A stretch of 64,000 bases of DNA, from positions 31,974,823 through 32,038,822 of the forward strand of contig BTPG01000008.1 of NCBI GenBank assembly GCA_036245525.1, in the 5' to 3' direction. The notes beneath the pieces were generated by a model. It saw nothing but the letters and a program-made list of their open reading frames with translations. It was not told the origin of the DNA and ran no database searches. This stretch comes from Semisulcospira habei (taxonomy: Eukaryota > Mollusca > Gastropoda > Semisulcospiridae). The position numbers were made by a program, and so were the translations under genes. Positions 43,867-54,507 of the stretch are shown piece after piece (the stretch's first letter is position 1; each line of letters opens with the position of its first letter).

Positions 43867-44221
43867 GGGGGGGGGGGGGGGGGCAGTGGCGACTGAATAC
43901 TGGTCTGTGATTGTATACCTTACGGCCAAAGACAAAGGGAAAAAACAAACAGTGATGAAATATACAGAAAAACAACAACAACAAAACAGCGCTAAAGCGT
44001 TTCCGATTGTTCCAAAACTGTGGCATTTATTTTGCTTGTCAGTATATAATATGTCGCTTGCACTAGCCTTTGTCCTGAAAGATACCTGTGTACTCGTCTG
44101 TGATTTTAAACCTTACCGGCCCCTGTACGTGTATTGGTCTTTAATCTTGGTTCTAACAGTTCTATACGTGCAGGCCTGCGACTGTGAATCTACGATGTGC
44201 ATCCTTCAGGTCCGGGATTAC

Positions 44222-44304
<83 letters not shown>
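43867..44304. repeat. Poly-G and (AAT)n tracts
   Basis: G-run at 43867-43882 and (AAT)n at 44223-44304. The sequence between is unannotated. Confidence 0.9.
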
Positions 44305-44350
44305 CTGACAAACAAAAGAAATTCGACGCATTTGGAATCATCGAAAACAC
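44304..44350. repeat. Family B half element
   Basis: CTGACAAACAAAAGAAATTCG through GGAATCATCGAAAACAC equals one arm; the second arm is replaced by a family A element. Confidence 0.6.
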
Positions 44351-44480
44351 TTAACTCATTCAACCCCACGCACGTATTTCCCAAATTTTGGTGGCGTCAT
44401 GTAACGACTATGCACCAGTTGCAGGAGATGGATCGACCGTGATAATTCAAGGGCAGTGCCAGATTAGCTTGGCGCCGACA
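44351..44480. mobile_element. Family A element, 3'-truncated
   Basis: TTAACTCATTCAACCCCACG end, GGAGATGGATCGACCGTGAT arm, and half of the hairpin up to CTTGGCGCCGACAGAG. Confidence 0.75.
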
Positions 44481-44582
44481 GAGACTGAAATTAATTAAGC
44501 ATACAATCTAAATTGCCACAAACAGTAAGAAGTTTTACAAATACTCCTTAAAAAGATTTTCGCAGTACGCATCAAATTTGTT

Positions 44583-44800
44583 TTAACTCATTCATCCCGA
44601 CGGCCGTATTTCCCAAATTTAGGAGGCGTCAACTAATGACCATGCACCAGTTCCAGGAGATGCACCGACCATGATAAATCAAGGGCAGTGCCAGATTAGC
44701 TTGGCGCCGACACGCGCCAAGCTAATCTGGCACTACACTTGAATTAATAATTATGGTTGACCCATCTCCTGCTGTAGTGCGTCAGAGCTGAATGGGTTAA
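44583..44800. mobile_element. Family A element, complete
   Basis: 218 bp from TTAACTCATTCATCCCGACG to GTCAGAGCTGAATGGGTTAA. The ends are inverted, and the centre is the GATTAGCTTGGCGCCGACA...GGCGCCAAGC hairpin. Good type copy for the family. Confidence 0.88.
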
Positions 44801-44802
44801 AC

Positions 44803-44989
44803 AATTAATTATTTGGCGGTTCCTTGTGTGTTCGGCCTATGACCGAATGAGTCGAACCGCCAAATAATGAATTATTCAATATAAATTTGACCAGTACGGC
44901 AAGAAAAATGTTTTAAACGATTAATTATTTGGCGGTTCCTTGTGTGTTCGGCCGATGACTGAATGAGTCGAACCGCCAAATAATTAATC
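44803..44989. repeat. Two tandem copies of a TTTGGCGGTTC hairpin
   Basis: Hairpins at 44803-44873 and 44919-44989 each pair ATTATTTGGCGGTTC with GAACCGCCAAATAAT. Spacer sequences are also similar, so the 116-bp unit was duplicated in tandem. Confidence 0.85.
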
Positions 44990-45324
44990 ATTCAAAACTA
45001 ATTTGACGCGTACAGCAAAAATCATGTTACTGATTAGTTGTAAAACTTGTCACTGCTTGTGGCAATTGTGGACTGTACGATTCTCTATATAAGAGATTAG
45101 TTTGGCCCTTTTTATACGCCGACAGTTATGGTGATCTCTTGTTAATATACCCTAAAAGACAAGAGATTACCATAAATAAAAATAAAAAAGAAACAAAATC
45201 AAATAAGGTGCCAAACATATGAAACAAAGGTAATTTAGTCCGCTGTGCAACATCACTGTAGGACAATACATCTCCACTGGAAGTAGTACAATTGATTAAC
45301 CTTTTCTGTCTGTTGCCGATTCTT

Positions 45325-45540
45325 TTAACCCATTACATCCTGAGGGTTTTTTTTGTGTGATTTGTGAGTTGTCCGATGAAGGCTACATGACTGTTCAGGA
45401 GATAAATTGACCATGATAGTTCAAGGGTGTTGCCAGGACAGCTTGGCGCCTATGGGCGCCAAGCTGTTCTGGCACCACTCTTGAACTATCATGGTTAAAA
45501 TTTATCTTATGTGAGAGTGTATCAGGACTTAAAGGGTTAA
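45325..45540. mobile_element. Family A element, diverged arms
   Basis: TTAACCCATTACATCCTGAG at the left and CAGGACTTAAAGGGTTAA at the right. The central hairpin GGACAGCTTGGCGCCTATG...GGCGCCAAGCTG is complete. Confidence 0.85.
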
Positions 45541-45756
45541 TGCCTGAAGCCCACGCCAGAGCCTCCGCCGTGCCAGGGACATTGATTCAAAGTGGTGTCA
45601 GCAGAAGGCTTATATCCTCATGAGGCCTGGCTAGTAGCGTTTTCTGACCGGTGTAAATCCTTTTATTATACCGAGGACGCGAGTTCCGCCAAACTAGCGC
45701 GCTCTTTTAGCGCGAGAGGCAAGAAATCTTAGTGGGGGACTGTGGGCAAGACAGCA

Positions 45757-46218
45757 GGTCACGGATTACAGTGCCGTTTCCGTACTGTCCAGTCTCTTAG
45801 CCTTAGTCAGTCCCAGTCATCCCCTAATTTTTCAATTCCCTAAAAACCACTACCGCCCACCAGCTGCACATTTGCCAAGCACAAAATACAAACAAAAATA
45901 ACAGCACATCACCCGTCTCATTTCTTGGCCATGAGACTGGTTCCTTACCAACCCCATACCCAAGCACAGCTAAAATCAGCGTGCCCCTCAAATCACTACG
46001 GCAATGGCAACTCAACATAGGCCCACAATTGTCCACTGGATAAGATCAGGATGGTATGAATCAAAGCACCAAACATGTCGCCTCTCAGCTAACCAGAAAT
46101 TTCCAGCAAATTCCAACATTCAGGCCTACTACAAATTTTCAAACAAGGCAAAAATTATTTTTAAAAACACCGGTCCTCTTACTGACTGAACTGCCCAATT
46201 TAAATATATAACATGACC
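45757..46218. repeat. Direct repeat copy 1 (462 bp)
   Basis: Starts GGTCACGGATTACAGTGCCG and ends ATAACATGACC. It is paired with a roughly 94-95% similar copy at 47823-48290 in the same orientation. LTR-like spacing, but no TG...CA ends or target duplication were found. Confidence 0.8.
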
Positions 46219-47822
46219 TGAAAGACAGACTCTCCCACCTGAACACCATTCAATCTGCCATCAGTGCAATCCTTAGACACTAGCTAAGTCATACCCAAAG
46301 TGACACCATTGAATGTTACTGCATCTTTATGTTATGGCTCATTATGTGAAGCGCGTTGTTGTGGCGTTCACTGTGCTGTTGATGTATTGGATCATGCATA
46401 TCTGATGCCATGAAAAACAGACTAGATACGGTCAGAATGCCTCCAAAATTGGCATGTACATCAAGTAACATATCTGATTTTAGAAATGTTGCATTTGAGA
46501 CACAGGCACATAAAAGTTTCTTTTTCATTTTTTTCCATTACCTACCCCCCTACTTTTTCTGTTTTTCCAAGTTTACACACACATGCAATACAGTCAAACT
46601 GACTTCTGGTGGGCTGGACAACTGAACAAAGTTAGCATGACACTGACATTGACACTGAAAAATGAGCTTTCAGACCCAAGGCCATTTTCTTGTGTATCTC
46701 AGGGCACCCAAAAAGACAACGCCCAGGCAACCTCATTGACCCTGTTGTCTGGTGACAACAAGCAGGAAGAGGCCCGTAACCAGCTGCCATGCCCTATATG
46801 CTGCTTGCAATCTTTTCCTCAGGCAAAGGGGTCATGAAACAGCTCTGCAATTTAAACAGTAAGTCTACTGAGCTATCCCACAGACAAAAGACTACACAAA
46901 ACAGCCAAACTATGCTACGCAGGACACACCGCATACCCAAACAAGTGTCTGGAGTGCTTATTTAGGAGGTAACAGAAAAAAAATGGTTATGTAAGTTCAT
47001 TTTTATATAAACACACTTGGTAGAGTCTCAAAAGACCTCAACTCATGTTGCAAATGCAGCAGTCATGCGTGTGCCAAACTTGTGAATACTCCTGTAAAAG
47101 ACTGTACTGGTGGCTGCAACTGCTGGTCTCATAACAATGCACTCAAATGAGCTTTATGCAGTGTAAAAGTGCTTGTGTTTGGCTCAGAATAGACACCAGA
47201 GACATCCCTCATGACAATTACTGCAGAATGACACCTCAGATGCACCCAGTGTAGCAGGATCATGCAAAATAACACTTCTGCATGTCACATTATTTTGGCG
47301 GCTTATTTCACGCTGAGGTCAGCTGTCTGATGAAATGCACATGCTGACACTGTTCCATTGTTGTTTTCATCTTAACCTTTGACCTTAAGCCCCCCCGTAC
47401 CCCCCACCCCCCACCTCCACACACCCCACCCCACCCCACCCCACCCCCACCCCCCCCTCACCCACCCCACCCCACCCCACAACTTCAATAACTGAAAAAG
47501 TGCATTATTTTTAACGCATTTATCAAACTGAACGTCCCAAACCTCACCCCTTTCAAGGTCAAGGTCGAAGGTCAGACTCATGTAAGACAAAAAATAAATG
47601 AACAAACACACTAAACATAGCTCACAGTGCAGGAAAACAAGGTGTTGCGACGCAAAACATGGAAAAACGCCTATAACACTGCAAACGCAGCGATGTTTGG
47701 GCAAAATTTCAATTGTTCATGGTTTTCTCAGTTTTCCAACTTCAAAACTCCAAACTCAATGATATGGTTACATTAAACCAGTTTCTGATCTATGTCACAT
47801 ATGGCATGTGGTGCACCTGACA
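46219..47822. other. 1.6-kb spacer between direct repeats
   Basis: C-rich tract at 47390-47480. No reading frame with a recognised domain. Confidence 0.4.
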
Positions 47823-48290
47823 GGTCACGGACTACAGTGCCGTTTCCGTACTGTCCAGTCTCTTAGCCTTAGTCAATCCCAGTCATCCTCTAAATTTTCA
47901 ATTCCCTAAAACAAACTATCGCCCACTAGCTGCACATTACCAAGCACAAAATACAACAACAACAACAACAAACCAGCACATCACCCGTCTCATTTCTTGG
48001 CTATGAGACTGGTTCCTTACCAACCCCACACCCAAGCACATCTGAAATCAGCGTGCCCCTCAAATCAATACGGCATTGGCAACTCAACATAGGCCCACAA
48101 TTGTCGTTTGGATAAGCTCAGGATGGTATGATTCAAAGCACCAAACATGTCTCCTCTCATCTAACCAGAAGTTTCCAGCAAATTCCAACATTCAGCCCTA
48201 CTACAAATTTTCAAACAAGGCAAAAATTATTTTTATAAACACCGGTCCTCTTACTGCCTGAACTGCCCAATTTAAATATATAACATGACC
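47823..48290. repeat. Direct repeat copy 2 (468 bp)
   Basis: Second copy of the 45757-46218 repeat, from GGTCACGGACTACAGTGCCG to ATAACATGACC. Confidence 0.8.
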
Positions 48291-48790
48291 AGCAAGTCAC
48301 TATGGACGGATCTGCAGTTCGAGCAGGAACAATGTATATAACAAATTATTTCCGTGAAATCGTCCAATATTAGCAGAGTTTATATAAACAACATGTAACA
48401 AAGTTGAATAATTATACTAGCTGCTGAAACGTCACGGCAGACCATTTATCCAAGCCACCGTGACAGGCTTCATCGCCATATGAAGTTTTAATGTACGTTG
48501 AGAGATCGTTTTCCTCTGCATTATTTCCACAAAAAAGCAAATGTTGTATTGTAACAAGTGTATGACCAGGAAGCAATCGTCCACAGTCCTTTGTCAACCT
48601 CAGCTGAAATTTTGCCGCATATTACTTGTCATTCACAGCAAAACAGTATCGGCTAAGCGCAACAGTTAGCCGAGTTGCCCACATTTAGTGGCTCGCCAAG
48701 TCTAGTCATGGCTCTGTCGTTTAATCTAGCGTGCGTTCTCGCACTCTTCGGGAACTCGCAACCGGTCTATTGACACCCTTCTGTGCTTAC

Positions 48791-48908
48791 CAGGATACAC
48801 GTGCGGCTTTTCCGGTCAGTGAGGATTGGTCCACAATACTCTGCGGCGAACTCCTGGCGATTGGGACAGTGAGTCATATGGCCTTCAAGCTCCATGCAAA
48901 TACTATAG
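48791..48908 (-). CDS. Host gene exon 6: C8 domain, first half
   Basis: A pyrimidine-rich acceptor (TTCTGGATTCTGTCACAG) precedes the exon and GTAAGC follows it. The exon begins with one base that completes the codon left open by the exon at 49969-50159, and ends in phase 0. It encodes ICMELEGHMTHCPNRQEF, AAEYCGPILTDRK and RTCIL, supplying the first cysteines of the C8 domain completed by the exon at 27642-27844. The intron between these two exons is 20,946 bp and contains the nested retrotransposons. Confidence 0.68.
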
Positions 48909-49262
48909 CTGTGACAGAATCCAGAAAAACAGGTGACTGCCGATCGTATAACATGAAGAGAAGAATCCAAAGGAAAAAGAAAAGACAGTTACAACACAAC
49001 TGTTGCAACTGTCTGTTGTAAGATTGTTACTTTCTCTGTTGGATTCTTCATAACTGTGACACATTCAACACAAAAGTCCATTAAAAGAAAGACCATAGAA
49101 AAAAGATATACGCTCTGAAAAAAATAAAGCATAAAACAGTCTTTTTCAAATACTAACTTCACAAAGACAAGCAGAGCACTGTCCATTTTGTTTGTCTTTC
49201 AGCTTTGAAATGAGTTCTCATTCGAAAATACAGTACACTGTTCTGTGCCTCTTCTACTAAAA

Positions 49263-49493
49263 CGTGTTTTTGTTTGTTTGTTTGTTTGTTTGTTTGTTTG
49301 TTTGTTTTGCTTTGTTGTTGTTTGTGTGTTTGTTTGTTGTTGTTTCTTGGTTGTTTGTTGTTGTTTTATTCGTTTGTTTTTGTTTTGTTTGTTTATTTGT
49401 TTTCTGTTTTGTTTGTTTGTTTGTTTGTTTGTTTGTTTGTTTGTTTGTTTGTTTGTTTGTTTGTTTGTTTGTTTGTTTGTTTGTTTGTTTGTT
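49263..49493. repeat. (TTTG)n microsatellite
   Basis: Two long TTTG tracts with interruptions. Confidence 0.97.
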
Positions 49494-49814
49494 GGGGGAG
49501 GGAGGGGGTGTGTTTGATCTTTTTTTCCGGTTTTCATTTCTTAAATAAACTATGCTTTTCTCTTGGGTTGTGTCGCGTCTTGGGTGCTCTTCAGCTATTA
49601 ATGCGCACGTACGAGTGATTACAAATTTCCAAAATCTCAGTACCTGAGCTGACCCTTCGCACCACGTTCAATGTCCTGTGTTCGTCTTCAGAATGAATGA
49701 GTGTGTTTCACATGAGCGTACGTGTTGGGTTCAGCTCGCGGCGCTTTGAGCCGATTAACAGAATCATGTGACTATATAAATCGCCTATATAATCACTGGT
49801 ATAATTATTATTTT

Positions 49815-49852
<38 letters not shown>

Positions 49853-49907
49853 TACTGAGGAGCAAAACAAATGCGATATTTTTGGAATCATCGGAAACAC
49901 TAAAAAT

Positions 49908-49945
<38 letters not shown>
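49815..49945. repeat. (TAG)n interrupted by family B half element
   Basis: TAG repeats at 49815-49850 and 49908-49945 flank TATACTGAGGAGCAAAAC...GGAAACACT (49851-49904). The half hairpin was placed inside the microsatellite, or the tract expanded on both sides of it. Confidence 0.85.
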
Positions 49946-49947
<2 letters not shown>

Positions 49948-49968
49948 CAGTAAAATGAATAATCTTAC

Positions 49969-50159
49969 TCTTGTATTTTTCCATGGGTGCTCAGAATGAG
50001 GTAAATGGTAGCCGTGTCCGGATTTGAGAACTTGTTCTGCTGTGTCAGAGTGCCGTAATAACCGGGGCCGTTACCAGGCATCTGGCACATGTAACGGGCG
50101 TTTTGGGCACTGAAACTTGCATTCCTGGGCGCGCTGATCGTCAGTCCGGGCGGCTGAAC
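49969..50159 (-). CDS. Host gene exon 5: end of VWD region
   Basis: Minus-strand exon with acceptor TACTGATCAG (50160-50169) and donor GTAAGA (49968-49963). Start phase 0 and end phase 2 fit both neighbours. It encodes PPGLTISAPRNASFSAQN, YMCQMPGNGPGYYGTL and ATIYLILSTHGK. It follows directly on the VWD exons; by position it should complete the VWD domain, though the match to the VWD profile is weak here. Sequence just upstream of its acceptor is homologous to the 363-bp satellite unit. Confidence 0.6.
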
Positions 50160-50169
50160 CTGATCAGTA

Positions 50170-50440
50170 CACACAACAAGGGGAATTACTCAGCGGTGGA
50201 CATGCAAGGGGTTAGATCCCCTGCCCCCTCCTATCAGGCACCCAGTCGCCAGCCCACAGAAAACTACGCAGGTAAATGACAAGACGATCATATACATCCC
50301 TAAAAGGATGCATCAGGTCAAGCATTAAGCCATGTCTTTTTCTGGTACTTAGGAAATAGGCAGGAAAAAGACACATACACAAACAAGAAGGTGCACTACT
50401 AAATGTGGGTCGGGGAAATACCCTGAAATCCCACCGAACT
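50170..50440 (-). repeat. Dispersed unit of the 363-bp satellite
   Basis: TTAGATCCCCTGCCCCCTCC, ATCAGGCACCCAGTCGCC, CAAGACGATCAT and CATACACAAACAAGAAGGTG match the tandem array unit at 7222-9890 at roughly 80% identity, in the same orientation as its first half. Confidence 0.85.
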
Positions 50441-50897
50441 GAACCTGCTCATAGTGGCACGGAAAGCAGGTAACTCCATTGTGCATGCAGCATGTAATGT
50501 GAACACTACGGGAGTAACCGAAATTACGGCAATGGTCTCGTGCACCGGACTCCGAGCGTCAATATTGACGCTTTTATCTGGAGCAAGCAACTCTTGCCAT
50601 AACTTTGGTTTTCTCCCCCCCCCCCCTCCCCCACCCTCCCCCACCCCTTGTGCCAAGAAAGCCGGCGGCTGTATACACAAGGGTTCAGATCATTTGAGAC
50701 TACGTACGTCTCAAATAAACTGAACTCCTTGCGTGCGCAGCACAGGTTAAAAAAAAAAGTGCCGCAACAAATCAAGTTGCAAGTAATGGCGCAATAAAGC
50801 TTTTACGTCACCAGTAAAATACAGGTATATTCTTTTTTAAACAAAATTCGGACCCAAAACATAACAGCTGGAGAAGACAACAGTGTGGGGTTTTCTT
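50441..50897. other. Unannotated intron sequence
   Basis: C-rich run at 50616-50650; no feature supported. Confidence 0.45.
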
Positions 50898-51121
50898 TTA
50901 ACCCATATCATTTGGAATACACTAGTGTGTGAAATATGTTTGACTAGAATAGTTCAAGGGTAGTGCCAGAATAGCTTGGCGCCTCTAGGCGCCAAGCTAT
51001 TCTGGCACCACCCTTGAACTAAAGCCATTGATCTATATCCTTGTCTGTAAGTACTATAATGTAGCTTGCATATGGCAGTGTACAAATTTGAAGCTTTTAG
51101 TCTCAGTATGATATGGGTTAA
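50898..51121. mobile_element. Family A element, complete
   Basis: 224 bp from TTAACCCATATCATTTGG to CAGTATGATATGGGTTAA with the AATAGCTTGGCGCCTCTAGG hairpin. Same subfamily as the copies at 1-106 and 10400-10628. Confidence 0.88.
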
Positions 51122-51158
51122 GAAAGCAAAATCGGCTCCGTTGGGAGAGATACTGATT

Positions 51159-54100
51159 CATCATCATCATCATCATCAGTCCCTTGCCCGAACTGGGCGT
51201 TGGGGGGACTGAAAGGCAGCAGCAACAGACAGTGCTCTCCACTGAGTTCTATTTTGGGCGGTGGCAAGCAAGTCTGGCATCTCGAGTTCGGTCCATTCTT
51301 TTATGTTTGCGACCCAACTCTTTCTCTGACGACCTCGCCGACGACTTCCTTCGAGAGTGCCTTGGAGGATAGTCTTGGACAAGGTGTTGTGTCGGGTCAC
51401 GTGGCCAAACCAAGCAAGCTTGCGCCGTTTCACGGTTGCCAGAAGGGGTTCATGTGGGCCCACCAGGGAAGTGACGATGCTCCGTACATATTCGTTGGTC
51501 TTGTGCTCGCGGTACGAGATGCGGAGCAACTTCCTCAGGCACTTGTTCTCAAAGGCCTGGATTTTCTTTTCTGAGTCTGCAAGCAGTGTCCAAGTCTCAC
51601 AGCCGTAGAGTAGAATAGACACTACGAGGGACTTGTAAAGCCTGTACTTGATGGTGAAGCTGATGGAGTTACTTCGCCATATCCTGTCCAGCCTGGCCAT
51701 TGCGGATGTTGCTGTACCTATCCTGATACGGATCTCTGCTATGCAACTACCGTCTTTGGACAGGGTGGCTCCCAAGTACTTGGAGCTATTGACCTCTTCT
51801 AGCTTCTGGCCGTTCATGTGAATGTTGCTGCTGCTGTCGCTTGTGGTGTTGATCATCACTTTGCTTTTATCCGTACTGATCTCCATGCCATAAGACCCTG
51901 CGCTACTTGAAAGTTTGTCTGTCAGGTTTTGGAGCTCACTATTGCTGCCTGCCATGAGGTCAATGTCGTCTGCGAATCGAAGATTGCACAGGGATCTGCC
52001 ACCAATAGAGATTGAAGTATGGTGGTCGTGGAGGGTTTCCTGCATGATCTTCTCCAGGAATATGTTGAAAAGGACAGGAGAGAGCAGGCATCCTTGACGG
52101 ACACCGATCGTCGTCCTGAAGAACTCGCCTGACTGATTGTTAAGTAGAACCGCGCTGCAGGCGTTCTTGTAAAGCGCTTCTATCATTTGGATCAGTCCCT
52201 CCTCTATGTTGAACGATCTCATGACTTGCCAGAGTCCGTCGTGCCAGACGCGATCAAATGCTTTCCTGAAATCAATGAAGTTGTGGTAGAGTTCGCGCTG
52301 ATGCTGCAGATGTTTCTCGATCAGGACGCGGCAGTTGAAAATCTGCTCTACAGTGCTTCTTCCAACTCTGAAGCCAGCCTGTTCTTCTGCCAGCAGTTCC
52401 TCGGCGAAAGTTTTGAGGCGGTTGAGAATGATTCTAAGCATTACTTTGCTAGGGTGACTTATCAGACTGATAGTTCTGTAGTTCTGGCACTGTTTCAGGT
52501 TTCCTTTCTTGGGGAGCGGGATCACTAGAGACTGTGTCCATTCTACTGGCCATTTCTTTTGCTCCCAGATCTTTTGACAGAGTGTAGTGAGGACCTTCGT
52601 TGTTACTTCTCCTCCATGTTTCAACAGTTCAGCAGGTACGTTGTCTACACCTGGAGACTTTCCTCCCTTCAGGCCGCGTACGGCTGCTTCCACCTCTTCA
52701 GCTAACACTGGCAGGTCTTCAGCCTTCCTGGCCCCAGCCTGGTTGTTTTGGAGGATGCTGGTGTCTGGCTCAGCCTTGTAGTTATACAAGTCTCGGCAGT
52801 ACTCAGTCCATCTGTTTAGTACAGCAGTGTTTTCCGTAAGGAGTTGGCCGCTGCTGTCTTCGATGACTGTGGCTGTTCGCTGTTGAGTCTTGGTGAGGGT
52901 CCTTAGCGTTTCATAAGCCTTCTTGCTGTTGCCGTTTGCCATGCCCTCTTCCACGCTACAACACTGGTCTTCAATCCAATCTTCTTTGGCTTCTTTCATC
53001 CTCTTCCTGATCTTCTTGTTGACAAGTCTGTACTTGTTTGCTGATGTGAGGTCTTGGCCTCTCTTTTTCTTCCAGGCTCTCCTCTCATCACAGAGATCGA
53101 GGATGTCATCGGTGACCCAGGGCTGTTTGCGCTTCCTCTGCTTCCCCAGCACTTCTTCTGCTGTAGAAAGTAACACCTCTTTTATATTTCCAGCAAGGGT
53201 GTCTACGTCACAGTCCAAAGTAGCCAAGGCTGCAAATCTGCCTCCCACCTGGGCTTGGAAGAGCTCTTCTACTTCCGGGTCTTTTAGCTTCTGGAGGTCG
53301 AATCTGATGCGAGGGCTCTTGCTATCTCGTTTCAATGCCAGCTTCAACTTGAGGCTAGTAAGGACGAGGTTGTGGTCGCTGCCAATATCAGCGCCAGGAA
53401 AGGACCTCGTTTGTGCTTTGTTAATGCTGGATTTGAATCGTCGAGGCAGCAAGATGAAGTCAATCTGGTTATGGACCAGGCCTCCTGGCGATTGCCATGT
53501 CACTGTTCTTGACTTCTTGTGTGGATGGAGGGTATTAGCAACGGTGAGACGGTGACTCTGTGCGAACTCTAAAAGTCGCAGGCCTCTGTCGTTTGTTTCT
53601 CCAAGGCCAAACTTGCCAGCTGTTCCTGCCCATTGTTGGTAGGCGTCAGGGCCGATCTTTGCATTCCAGTCACCGAGGACAGTCAGAATGTCTTTCTTAG
53701 GTGTTTTCTTGATGATGTTGTCCAGTTGTTCGTAAAATTCTTCTAATTCTTCATCATCATGATCTGCTGTTGGAGCGTATACTTGAATGATAGTGATGTT
53801 GTGCGGTCGGGCGGAGATGCGGATGGAGATTAGTCTGCTTGACACGGGGGTGCAGCTGATGACAGTTCCAGCCACCTCTTTCCTTACGATAAAAGCTACG
53901 CCATGTTCGTGCTTGGTTTCTTTTCCGCTGAACCAGATTTTATGGCCTTCATCTGTTGTTGTTTCTCCGAAGCCTGTCCATCGAACTTCTGCAAGTCCTA
54001 CAATGTCCCAGCGATAGCGCTTCAACTCGTGGGTGAGTTCCTTCACTTTGCCGCACTGGTAGAGTGTGCGAACGTTCCAAGTTCCGATAGTTATTCCTTG

Positions 54101-54507
54101 CGTGGGCAGCTTGATGGTGGGTTTGGTTCCAGTAACACACTTGTCGCCCCCACCCTGGAGACCTCCAATGGGGTGCGCGGTCGTTGGTGATCCGGGCCCC
54201 GACCGATCCGGCATGTTATTCTTATTCTGTTGCTTGTCCATCAGTCCTTTCAATGGGCTTAGGCGAACTTGGCGGCGCCCGTCTCCTCTCCAAGTATTTC
54301 AACTGACTGAGAAACGCGTCAGCCCCTCACAACGTTTCGCCCGCCAGCAGAAGCGGTTACCGGGGTGTGGCTAGGTAAAGGACCTGGAGCCAGCTGTGAG
54401 AGTTGAGTGCCATGTGAAGACCAGTGCTCCCGCCTGCCCCAAGAGGCGCTGCTGGCAGAAAAGTCAAAGGTACTACTTCTCCATGAACACTCTACACCCC
54501 TTATACT
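51159..54507 (-). mobile_element. Full-length RTE LINE with 10-bp target duplication
   Basis: GATACTGATT is present at 51149-51158 and again at 54508-54517. Between them lies a complete RTE element: about 250 bp of 5' sequence, one long ORF, and a very short 3' end finishing in (GAT)n at 51159-51178, which is characteristic of RTE elements. Confidence 0.88.
51176..54253 (-). CDS. RTE endonuclease/reverse transcriptase, intact
   Basis: 1025-codon uninterrupted frame. Residues about 50-305 form the AP endonuclease: TWNVRT (Asn60), LAEVRW (Glu89), GDWNAKIG (194-201) and GSDHNLVL (291-298), with all metal- and DNA-binding positions present. Residues about 380-450 are a charged linker. Residues about 515-800 form the RT: RTISLISHPSK, IDFRKAFDRVW (Asp661), RQGCLLSPVLF (719-729) and RFADDIDLM (FADD 760-763). 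The C-terminal region has the usual LYGCETWTL and GHVTR words. The element nicks target DNA and copies its RNA onto it. With no stops or frameshifts it is a candidate for recent activity. The first Met at 54253 is the longest option; the true start may be later. Confidence 0.92.
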   Translation of the reverse strand: MKGLMDKQQNKNNMPDRSGPGSPTTAHPIGGLQGGGDKCVTGTKPTIKLPTQGITIGTWNVRTLYQCGKVKELTHELKRYRWDIVGLAEVRWTGFGETTTDEGHKIWFSGKETKHEHGVAFIVRKEVAGTVISCTPVSSRLISIRISARPHNITIIQVYAPTADHDDEELEEFYEQLDNIIKKTPKKDILTVLGDWNAKIGPDAYQQWAGTAGKFGLGETNDRGLRLLEFAQSHRLTVANTLHPHKKSRTVTWQSPGGLVHNQIDFILLPRRFKSSINKAQTRSFPGADIGSDHNLVLTSLKLKLALKRDSKSPRIRFDLQKLKDPEVEELFQAQVGGRFAALATLDCDVDTLAGNIKEVLLSTAEEVLGKQRKRKQPWVTDDILDLCDERRAWKKKRGQDLTSANKYRLVNKKIRKRMKEAKEDWIEDQCCSVEEGMANGNSKKAYETLRTLTKTQQRTATVIEDSSGQLLTENTAVLNRWTEYCRDLYNYKAEPDTSILQNNQAGARKAEDLPVLAEEVEAAVRGLKGGKSPGVDNVPAELLKHGGEVTTKVLTTLCQKIWEQKKWPVEWTQSLVIPLPKKGNLKQCQNYRTISLISHPSKVMLRIILNRLKTFAEELLAEEQAGFRVGRSTVEQIFNCRVLIEKHLQHQRELYHNFIDFRKAFDRVWHDGLWQVMRSFNIEEGLIQMIEALYKNACSAVLLNNQSGEFFRTTIGVRQGCLLSPVLFNIFLEKIMQETLHDHHTSISIGGRSLCNLRFADDIDLMAGSNSELQNLTDKLSSSAGSYGMEISTDKSKVMINTTSDSSSNIHMNGQKLEEVNSSKYLGATLSKDGSCIAEIRIRIGTATSAMARLDRIWRSNSISFTIKYRLYKSLVVSILLYGCETWTLLADSEKKIQAFENKCLRKLLRISYREHKTNEYVRSIVTSLVGPHEPLLATVKRRKLAWFGHVTRHNTLSKTILQGTLEGSRRRGRQRKSWVANIKEWTELEMPDLLATAQNRTQWRALSVAAAFQSPQRPVRARD

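Noticed and set aside
45757..48290. Classical LTR retrotransposon
   Set aside because: No TG...CA ends, target duplication, PBS, PPT or coding region could be shown; reported as direct repeats instead.
49199..49618. Overlapping frames of CLFV or KQTN repeats
   Set aside because: Translations of a (TTTG)n microsatellite.
52923..53555. 210-codon plus-strand frame
   Set aside because: Antisense shadow of the intact RTE ORF.
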